From Elysia chlorotica (lineage: Eukaryota; Mollusca; Gastropoda; Plakobranchidae): 64,000 nucleotides of DNA. The position numbers were made by a program, and so were the translations under genes. The notes under the pieces were generated by a model. It had not been told where the DNA came from, did no database searches, and saw only the letters and a list, made by a program, of their open reading frames with translations. Within the stretch, counting starts at the first letter, position 1. Every line of letters begins with the position of its first letter. This document shows positions 50,141 to 64,000 of the stretch, piece after piece. The stretch lies in assembly GCA_003991915.1 (NCBI GenBank), contig RQTK01000760.1, positions 1 to 64,000 on the forward strand, written 5' to 3'.

Positions 50141-50283
50141 TTCAAAAATTTTCCGGGGGAGCATGCCCCCGGACCCCCCTAGTTTGGCTCCCGCCTGCGG
50201 CGGTCGGATATTTCGCCTTCGGCGAAAGTAAGTCTGTAGAAAAAGTGTCCCTCTTTTTGACAAACTCAGGTTGGCAGCTCTAT
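50141..50283 (+). mobile_element. Right end of the hAT element: hairpins and candidate terminal repeat
   Basis: About 600 bases past the transposase stop are two tight hairpins: CCGGGGG/CCCCCGG (50153-50172) and TTTCGCC-TTC-GGCGAAA (50211-50227). They are followed by an AT-rich stretch ending GGTTGGCAGCTCTA near 50282. G/C-rich hairpins of this kind next to the terminus are known from animal hAT elements. I place the element end here, about 240 bases before the next WDFY3 exon. The matching inverted sequence was not found on the left, so the exact terminus is unproven. Confidence 0.55.
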
Positions 50284-50524
50284 GATCATGTACAATCCTG
50301 TAGATTCTTTGTTTCTAATGCCTTAAATAGCCTGATAATACACACACACACAAAAAAGATATTTTTTCCTGATTGTATGTAACTGTGACAGCATCTTTCC
50401 TGCTCTTTACTTGTCTATTTTTTTAATGAGACATGCCATTTTATTCACTTCACTGATAACTTCTTGACTCTCTGTTACCACGACGGCTCTGTGAACCTTG
50501 TCCTTCCCACCACTCCACCCGCAG

Positions 50525-51292
50525 GGACCACAAGACGGTCTACGTGGGCGACGTGAAGGGTCGCATCTGGAACTGGACGGTGACCAGCCAGCCGGGCCGC
50601 GTCGTTGCCGATCACTGGGTCAAAGACGACGGAGCTGAGGCCTGCCCTGCCTGTGGGGTTCGATTCTCCTTCTCTGAGAGGAAGCATCACTGTCGCAACT
50701 GCGGCAACGTTTTCTGCTCCAAGTAAGGAACGGGAAATCAATTCAAATAATGCTCACATAAGCTGGTATAACGTATTGGATTTGTGTAGGGATCTCACCA
50801 GACAATGAGTGTAGTTAGGGTCCAGACCTACTCAAACTGAGATAATAGCAGAAACTATTAAGGTTATTTTGAAGTGGCGCAACCAAAATCAACTTAGGAT
50901 TCTGTCTCCATTTGAAAAGCTTTTCTATCTCACTGGTATACATCTGATGGCCACCCGAGCCTTTCTCTATCTCACTGGTATACATCTGATGGCCACTCAA
51001 GCCTTTCTCTATCTCACTGGTATACATCTGATGGCCACCCAAGCCTTTCTCTATCTCACTGGTATACATCTGATGGCCACTCAAGCCTTTCTCTATCTCA
51101 CTGGTATACATCTGATGGCCACCCAACGCAAGCCTTTGTCTAGCTAACCTGTTTTTGTTTTGTTGTTGTTTGTGCAGGTGCAGCTCGTTTGAGACAGACA
51201 TCCAGCGGCGGAGGATCTTGAAGCCGGTGCGTGTGTGCCAGGCGTGCTACAACATCATCAAGGCCCAGCAGGAATGTTCCGCCAAAGCTTGA
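50525..51292 (+). CDS. WDFY3: WDFY3 (ALFY) homologue, last two coding exons: end of WD40 region plus FYVE finger
   Basis: Join 50525..50722 and 51178..51292. Exon 1 follows CCACCCGCAG and ends AA/GTAAGG; the last exon follows TTTGTGCAG and ends in TGA at 51290-51292. The join is phase 2 and restores Lys. The product begins [17 protein letters not shown] (last WD40 blade), continues [14 protein letters not shown] and then a full FYVE domain: WVKD, four CxxC-type pairs (CPAC, HHCRNC, FCSKC, RVCQAC) and the basic RKHHCRNCG motif that contacts phosphatidylinositol 3-phosphate. The tail ECSAKA is short. WDFY3 is a very large BEACH-WD40-FYVE scaffold linking ubiquitinated cargo to autophagy; this is only its C-terminal about 104 residues. 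WDFY4 lacks a functional FYVE, so WDFY3 fits better. Upstream exons were not recognised in the window. Confidence 0.9.
50723..51177 (+). other. Last intron of the WDFY3 homologue, splitting the FYVE domain
   Basis: This 455-base phase-2 intron lies between the second and third parts of the zinc finger. GT at 50723 and AG at 51177 are clear. Nearly half of it is a 42-bp minisatellite (50926-51125). Confidence 0.85.
50926..51125. repeat. 42-bp minisatellite, about 5 units, in the WDFY3 intron
   Basis: Units contain CTCACTGGTATACATCTGAT followed by GGCCACYCAAGCCTTTCTCTAT and differ at one or two sites (C/T alternation). The period is a multiple of three, so an open frame runs through it on both strands; that is a by-product of the period, not evidence of coding. 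Confidence 0.95.
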
Positions 51293-54200
51293 CCTGGGCG
51301 TCGCACTGTTGTGCTGTACATGGAAGTGTTCAATGACCACCAAGAGACTTCTTCATCTGTTACCATGGAGATAGTTACCATGGAGCTGACAATACAAAGG
51401 AATTGTGTTTGTTAGCTCACTCTAAGTATTAATGTAGAAATCTTGAAGAAAATTGTATCAATGCATCAATGGCTAGTGATTTAATAATATGTGATTAATT
51501 GTTTAATGCTCGAATTTCTTTAATATGAAAAATGGGCAACGTTTGCATAACATAATAGAACTAACTCTTTTAGCTCTCGTTCTGAAAGTTAGTTCCCCTT
51601 GCTTGCAATATGGACGTACTGCAATTTTTAATTTTTTAATTATGAAATCCCACGTGTCAATGCAATCATCAAAAGTGCAAAACTTAATGTGCTGTTGTTT
51701 ACAAACAACTAACCCAAGCATGAAATATTCAAACCAGGAAACGCTGCGTATTGTCATTGTTTGCAACTTGAGTTTTCTCCGTAACGCCAGCTGTATATAG
51801 TTTTTATTATGCTCGTCCCTGTTTTGCTTCAGCATATCCTAGTCACTTATGTCATTCCAACAGCTGCCAGTCACATGCAGGGAAGGATGGCCTGCTTGTA
51901 TACAAATCTAACGTGTGCTATGTGTGTATTCTTTACTCTACATGTGTCATAATTAACTATGCTGTATGATTTGATTTTAAATAGGGTACCAATATCAATG
52001 CAGTGATACAAGTCCAATGAGAATGTCTGCTTTATTAGATTTGTTTTTAAATTGTGTACAGATTTCACGGCAGTAGTGCAGTTGGTATGAGAGTGGCTGT
52101 TACTTTAGAATCAACGTTATTGTTGAAAGATGTCCACACCTCAACAATTTCACTAAGGCATTCCAAGTTGTCCACACCTCAAGGCTCACACCAGAGACAA
52201 ACGGGCCTGTGAGATGCCACTATGATGTTGCTCATTCCAAAGAATTTGTTTCGGAAATAGATTTGAAATGATGAGAGTCAGGGAAAAAGAAAATCACAAT
52301 TGAAGCATTTTGTATTTTTGTAAAAGGAAAAAAAACAAAAACAAATTGCTTTTCAGGACACATCAATTAATTAATTAAAAAAACAACAGGCCATTCTAAT
52401 AATAAATGTGAATCTAAAAAACAGGCGCAGTCAATGCGGTTGCACTGGCTGCTAACATGTGAACCAAGTTTTGAAATATGTACATTTCATTTACATCTAC
52501 ATTTTGTGTAAAGATTTTAAGTATTAGCTTTTTCTTTTAATCGTTTGCTGTTTTTTTTTTTTTTCACTGTCACATCGTGAAGGTTTTCATTCTTGTTATG
52601 AATTAAAACAAGAAAAGCACGAGTGGCCAGCTTCACAGCTCGTGGCTCCCGATTAGATTGGCTGTTTTCATGTTATTAACTTATCATTGATTGCTGTTAA
52701 TATGCAGTGTAGCTTGTAACAAAATGTGCAATAGCTTTATATTATAAATGTGTAACCGAAAAAATATAAGGGTGAGTCTTAAACAACTATTCTTTAAAAA
52801 AACAAGATTGAGGATGGAAAAGTGTGAGGGGATAAATGAATGAGGACAAGCTGTGTCCTGAACCATTTGTTACAGCATGAAGATGTTTGACAGGTCATCA
52901 GGGTAGGCAAAGTGTGACAGCACGGCCCACAAGCATTAACTGGATGGAAGTTGAAATTAGTTGGATATCTGTACGTTTTTTTAAAGCCCTATTGATGTTA
53001 AGGAGACGCTGCTTAATTAGTAGAACTTATAAAAACATTTTCAACTGTCTCCCATGTTTTTACATGTATTATTTTTCTTGCCATTTGCATTCCTCAACTG
53101 TTGCTTATCATTTTGTTCCAATATATTTTATGTAAGACTTTCCTTCTGCGTACTATTAGAGGGCCATGTCTTTAACAGATTTTTGTTACATAGCACTTGA
53201 TTTTGTCCACAATTTGGATGAGGCCCGTTTTTTGTTCCTTCTTTTCTTAAAACTCTCTACACAGCCAGGTCTTGATTTACAGAAGAATTTCTAACATTTG
53301 TCAATTCGGTTAGATGTTTGGTCTGTAAAAAAAGACTATTCACAAGCTTTGCATAATTTGCTTTGCTGGAAACTTTTTGTTTTTGAATATATATAATTGA
53401 AAAAAAAAAGGTAAAGTTGAAAAATCCTGAAAAGTTAATGTCATAGGATGATCTAGATAACCTGTAAAGATTTTTTATTTATTTCACCAATTGAAGAGCA
53501 TGGGAGAACTGACGGTAGTCACAGAATCTACCTTTTGAGGAAATTAAATTTTAAAGTTTGAAAGTATATATTTCTGTCACAGGCTGCTGTTTTAAAAGAC
53601 TTTGGTCGTTTTAGCCAAATTTAGTTATACTGTAAAGATTTTTAGCAAGGGAGTAAGCGAGCAATGAGGTTAACATGAAAAATCATTTTTTGTTACTATC
53701 GTTGTTTTTCTTCTCTGCTCTTCAATTGAAATAATGCATCGGTAGAAGATTTCATGTTAAAAGTATTTCAGTCTTTGAACACCTAACTCTTTTGAATGTG
53801 CAAAGGAACCTTTTTACCATCCAAGCTACAAACATTCTGGGACCAACTCAAAAGAAGAAAAATCAAACACATGTACAAAAGAAGCCAATAAGGTCTTTGT
53901 TGTCTTTCACTATCTCTAAAATTTTACACAGACCTGTTTCGCATTGGTTTTTGTTTGTTTTTACAATGATGTCACAATTGTACAGCTGATGCCCTGTTAG
54001 CGCCACTGCCAAAACACAGAACGGCCAGGACGTGTCGTGGTATTGCTCTCTGTGTTAGATGTGATCTCTTAGTCTTAATATTCACACTTGCTGGTCCACA
54101 AATGTAGAAAAATAGATATTACTTTGTGTATAGTTTAGTGATAAGATCTTTAGAAAGCCACTGTATCCACCTTAAGTGTTTAGATATTTTCCACCAATTA

Positions 54201-57200
54201 TGGACATAACACTTTTGATCAATTGATGTACCCTAAGTGTGCAAATATTATTACAGTGTGAAAATTGGAACCTGTATGAAAATTGGCCAAGAGAGATTTG
54301 CGGATGTCCACACTATCTGAAGCAACATTTCTGTGAACCTGTGTACAGGGGGTGGCCCTGCAGAGAGAAACTTGGTCACACGACCATCATTCTGAATCGG
54401 TCAATGGTTTTACCCGGTCCCCCCTCCTGTTATACAAAGCATCCAGACAGACAGGGGTCCTGCTCTTCTAAATAATGCTCACTTTTACATTGTTAACTAA
54501 GAGAACAAATAACCATTTCTGTGCCGCGTCTCTCATGCTTTTAAAACTTTTTTGTTCCCATAAATCATTTCACATTAACAGAGATTTATCATGGAATCTC
54601 TTCATTTTATTACTGTTGAGGTTTTCAACATGGGAATTTCAGAAGCAATTGATGGTTTGGGGACACTGCGGCAAGTTTCAGACAATAAAGTCTTCTCCTA
54701 TCTATGTGGCTTCACAATATGATTTGCTTTTATTCATTCTCATGTTCAGACTGGAACTATGTCTTTCTCTGTATGAATTATTTTTTAAGCCATCAATATT
54801 AATGCAGATAAATATAATTTCAAGAATTTCGCCCCTAGTTTGTAGTCTAAAAATAAAAAGAAGACACAATGTGTACAGAAAATGGTCTCCAACTTGGCCC
54901 TGACATCAGAGCATACTGTGCCGGTGTTGCCATCTTCCACCTTAAATTTCAAAGAGTCATCTAAGCACATCTGACAAAACCTGCTTGGCTTTGATTGTTA
55001 TGACAGTTGCATAACACGAGGCTCGATAACAAAGCACTGTGGCTACTGCTGTCATCCTGCATTCAGCCATTTTTTTTTACATAAACTTGTGCTAACCAAA
55101 TGTCTGAAATTGTTAGAACAAACATTGTGAAACATGTAGTGTGAATGTGTCTTTCGAATTTTATAGATTTGCTTACGCAACAGGCATAATTCTCTTGAAG
55201 ATTTATTATTTAGCCTATCAATGCCATATGATTTTTTTTGTTAAGATTTCTCCTTTGCTGAAGGTGAAAAAGTTATTGTTATGTTTCAATTTGATTTATT
55301 CGAGGTTAAAAAGAGCAAAAACAAAAACCAAAGACAGGCATACACAATTTCTGTTCGATTTATCCATTTTCATATGTGAACTAGATTAGTCATTTATTGT
55401 AAATGTGAACTCCTGTCTATAAATGTAGACAGCAGTAAAGAACTCTTGTTTATAAAATAATAAATGTAGCCTCAAGGCATAATACACCTGGTCTACTGTA
55501 AAGCATCGACAAAACTCGAGTTGATAATGATTTGTAGTGTCATGTAGGCTCACCATGCCTGTGAGGATGTTTATAATCACTCATGGGATAGAGAAATGAT
55601 TTACCAAGTGTGCTAACCATCTTCGGATAACTTGTGTGCAATACTTTCCCATTTATTTAAATAATTATTGTAAAATCATTGTTTATAGGAAACTGCATTC
55701 CTGATTTTAATTATTAATGTACAAACTCATTCTTGTAGGGAAAGCGTGTCCACCCAACTGTTTGGGTTGAACCATTTTCTAGAAGTATAAACGAGGGCTG
55801 TGTTCAGTGTGCAAATTGATTTCTCACCTGTGAATGCCTGAGTACGAGATTGTTTATGGTAATGACGATAATGTGTGAAGTCTTGCTTTGCAACGCTTTA
55901 AGATAAAAAGTATTTAACTTCCTCCTGCAAACTCAGAAGTCATGGTTGCTAACAGAAACCTTTTACGTAAAGGCAGAATATGTAAATCAGAAATATCCAA
56001 GCCCTAGTCCAAAAAGGTTGTTGGTTTTTCAGCTTCTGTATGCAAGAGCAGTACATGCCACTTGATATCGACCGACTCTGCAACTTTGTGATGGAGTGAA
56101 CTGTAGGAAATCTCAATCATTTCTGAGTTTTTGGAAGTTTTGAAAGTCTATTTCTCCAGATGCTGTAACAAGTTATTTTCTCCACTGAATCAACAACTTA
56201 GTGTATCCTGTGTGACGAAACTGCGAGTGTTTTTACTGTGAATGTTCTCATCTGTTTATTATTGTCACTGTTAGCTAGATCTGTAGCAATCAACAGCTTT
56301 GCTGTGGCATTTCTGTTGGAGAAAAACTAAGACCTATTGTTTTCTTCTCTGTGAGTGGTCGCATTCTGTTCCTGATCCACGTACGAGGCCAGTCTGTACC
56401 CAGCAAATTCACCCCATTAAAATCATTTTGGATATAATCATGCACAGCTCCCGTCTTCTTTTTTGTTATTTTACATTAAGTATGAAAGTGTGAGAAGAGA
56501 TCAAATCAAACGAATATCATCAATGTGGTGGAAGAATGGCCGATCAATTTTTGTGTGTGTGGAGAATTCCTGTTAGTGTTATAGTAGAACAAATTCTACC
56601 ATTGTTGGTCTTTATTTAGCACACTATATTTGATACTTTTGTCTCTGAGATATGTTGTCCTGGTTACTCGTAATATTAACACTGCATATCAACAAACATG
56701 AAAAGAACACGAAACAAAGTAATCTTCATCTGATGTTTAATGCAGCATGATAACAAACTAGTGATCAGATAACATTCTGACACACAACCAATAAGTTTGT
56801 ACCCTCAAGTCTACTGCCTCTGATTGGCTGCCAAAGAACTGCATTGACAACACAAGACACACAGCAGGTTGTGAGCTTTGAATGTTCTTCTTTCTCAGAG
56901 ATAACAGCAACACTATTTCCAGTTGCACAGATGTAAAAAAATTGCCTTCATACCATCGAATAGAAAAAACTGCCTCTATACAATTGACAAAGTTATGTAT
57001 ATGGCTGCAATAGAAAACCTCACAACAATCGAAGACTTTTTTTTGATGGAATTGCATGGGTCATCCCCCGCAGAAAAAAAAAAAAAAATCAACACCAAAA
57101 GAGGCTTGTCAATGTAAATTAAGATAATAGCAATGCCAAAAAAATTCTAAATCTGACCAGTGAGTTTGAATTTTTATATTTAAACAAATATTTTATGAAA

Positions 57201-57700
57201 ATCTGTTCACTTATTTTCACTCAACTCTGTCAGGCTTCTAAAAAAGGACAAACATATTTGTTTTCATGTTGCTTGCATACAAACCTGTGGCATAGAATTT
57301 CAAAAAAAAAAATCAAACATAATCAATCAAAGCACTTTTCATATCCAACAATAAACCTCCGCGAAATTTAATTCAGTGTTAATTTTTTTTCCCAATAAAC
57401 AGTCTTCCACGTCTTAAGTTCCAACATCAGTTTGGGTAGTACATGTAGTTTGCCTCTACTGGGCATGATGAATAATGATGTCAAAACTTCTAGTCAAGTC
57501 CAAACACTACCACTACAAATCTGACAAATTTGATTCTACAATCTGGATCTGCGCTCTTACTTCATCCATAATTTTGAGCCAAACCTTACACCATATGTGC
57601 CTCACATCATGAATGAAATCAAGTAAGTTATGTTGGTGTCAAGGGTCATGGCTATATTTTTTTGAATACATAATTTAAGAACGTCAAAAGGGGACAGTTT
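51293..57700 (+). other. Long 3' region of the WDFY3 homologue and convergent intergenic space
   Basis: AT-rich sequence after the WDFY3 stop with no SINE, long ORF or large microsatellite, in contrast to the rest of the window. It is probably in part a long 3' UTR. Candidate AATAAA signals include 54684-54689. The low repeat load suggests it is transcribed or constrained, but this is inference. No further gene was recognised. Confidence 0.4.
54684..54689 (+). promoter_or_regulatory. Candidate polyadenylation signal for the WDFY3 homologue
   Basis: AATAAA in the context GACAATAAAGTC, about 3.4 kb past the stop. Other AATAAA words occur nearby (52397, 55458 regions), so the true end cannot be fixed from sequence. 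Confidence 0.25.
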
Positions 57701-57709
57701 AAGCTAAAC

Positions 57710-57715
57710 TTTATT
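57710..57715 (-). promoter_or_regulatory. Candidate polyadenylation signal of the CEP95 homologue
   Basis: TTTATT on the plus strand (AATAAA on the gene strand), 965 bases past the stop. A nearer ATTAAA variant occurs at about 58216. If this site is used, the repeat at 58028-58521 is 3' UTR. Confidence 0.3.
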
Positions 57716-58027
57716 TATGACATATAGATATACAGACCACAGAAACATCTTAAGCATCCCACGACCCAAAACAGGCATATTAACTAGACTCCCCAGCAAG
57801 GTAGCATATACTGATGGTATTGAACACTTGTGTATACACGGACACAATACTAAAAAGATCTAGGAAAACAAAAAACTACGGTCATGGCAGAAAAAGATAA
57901 AAGACTGCGTTATTGATGAAGAATAATTAGAAACAGTCACAGAAAGTTTGATCACTAATAGAGATAAAGATGACGTAGGAAGGAGAAAACAGCTCTCTTG
58001 ACAACAGCACCTGCAAAGTTGAACAAA

Positions 58028-58521
58028 ATGTGGATAGCTGGAGGCGAAAAAACAAAGAGACCAAAATAAAACTACACAAAGCACTTGGAAATCAATCTTA
58101 ACATACACATATGGCTTGTTCGCCCTTACAAAGACTGGAAAACTAAACTCACTTCACAGGTAAGGAAATTCCTCAACATCAAATATAAATATGGGAAGAA
58201 AAATAGCCATCTTATTTAATCCTCTTTGGACTGATTCCTACACGGTATACAGAAATCCCCCCAAACAAAGCCCTCGAGGCTTTACTCTACAATAAATAGA
58301 GAAAGGTCTCACAAAACCCGTGGTTATCCTGAGTACAGATTTATCCCCCCTACCAGCAGTCGTATCCTCCAGCTAGACAGAAACAAGACTTGACACATCG
58401 GGACAAAAAAGTACAAGATAGAAAAGCATGCATAGAAGAAACAAAATTCCGAAAGCTGCTGAGGCTTCTAGGTTGAGCACTAGGATGTGGAAGGCGATAG
58501 GTCAAAGTAGGTCGATGTAGT
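58028..58521. repeat. Segmental repeat copy 1 (3' flank of CEP95 homologue)
   Basis: This segment, from AATGTGGATAGCTGGAGGCG to AAGTAGGTCGATGTAG, recurs at 60872-61350 in the same orientation with only a few substitutions and a 15-base indel. On the CEP95 strand it lies about 160-650 bases past the stop codon, so it is probably 3' UTR sequence. No terminal inverted repeat or poly(A) end marks it as a known mobile element. Confidence 0.92.
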
Positions 58522-58678
58522 TAATGTTCACAAAGTAAAAACTCTCCCACTTGCCCTCAATATCATTATCCCACCTATTCTTTGTACAGCCAGATCAGAA
58601 AAAGTCTTATTTTACTTTCTCAACTCTATCTGTGTCCTCTCTTTACACCTCTTCCTCAGTTTTTTTCCCTCTCTCTTA

Positions 58679-64000
<5,322 letters not shown>

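Overview
The window looks like a piece of a lophotrochozoan genome, most likely a mollusc and probably a gastropod. Genes are sparse with spliceosomal introns. Simple-sequence tracts are very abundant, and there are many short tRNA-derived SINEs that share one central body with different tRNA-like heads. LINE relics, a hAT DNA transposon and many local duplications fill much of the rest. There are two assembly gaps (26736-27617 and 46629-46635). The organism call is inference from repeat style and gene content, not from a marker gene.

Layout. 1-3 kb holds SINEs in a locally duplicated block. 4.4-7.1 kb holds one well supported gene on the minus strand, a class A GPCR whose whole coding region lies in one exon, with a splice acceptor just upstream in its 5' UTR. 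7.9-9.1 kb is a near-perfect inverted repeat (arms about 470 bp, spacer 220 bp); each arm carries a TATA-like word and a strong splice donor pointing outward, so the left arm may be the GPCR first exon and the right arm a mirrored copy. 9.8-44.4 kb is mostly repeats: microsatellites, SINEs, two LINE relics and at least five direct duplications of 0.23-1 kb, several of which abut a microsatellite.

44.5-50.3 kb is a hAT transposon gene with an intact two-exon reading frame. Its BED zinc finger is split by a 3-kb intron, and a decayed second copy of the finger exon lies in that intron. 50.5-51.3 kb contains the last two coding exons of a WDFY3/ALFY homologue (end of the WD40 region plus a complete FYVE finger) on the plus strand, followed by a long AT-rich 3' region. 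Converging on it from the right edge, 58.7-64 kb contains nine 3'-terminal coding exons of a coiled-coil gene that I assign to CEP95 on the minus strand. A 480-bp segment of its 3' region is repeated inside one of its introns.

The genes do not form a functional unit. WDFY3 (selective autophagy scaffold) and CEP95 (centrosomal) are tail-to-tail neighbours. No WDFY3 WD40/BEACH exon was recognised in the 43 kb between the GPCR and its FYVE exons, so either the preceding intron is very large or the scaffold is misjoined. I found no convincing new multi-gene system; the inverted promoter-like repeat and the hAT locus with a duplicated zinc-finger exon are the most unusual structures.
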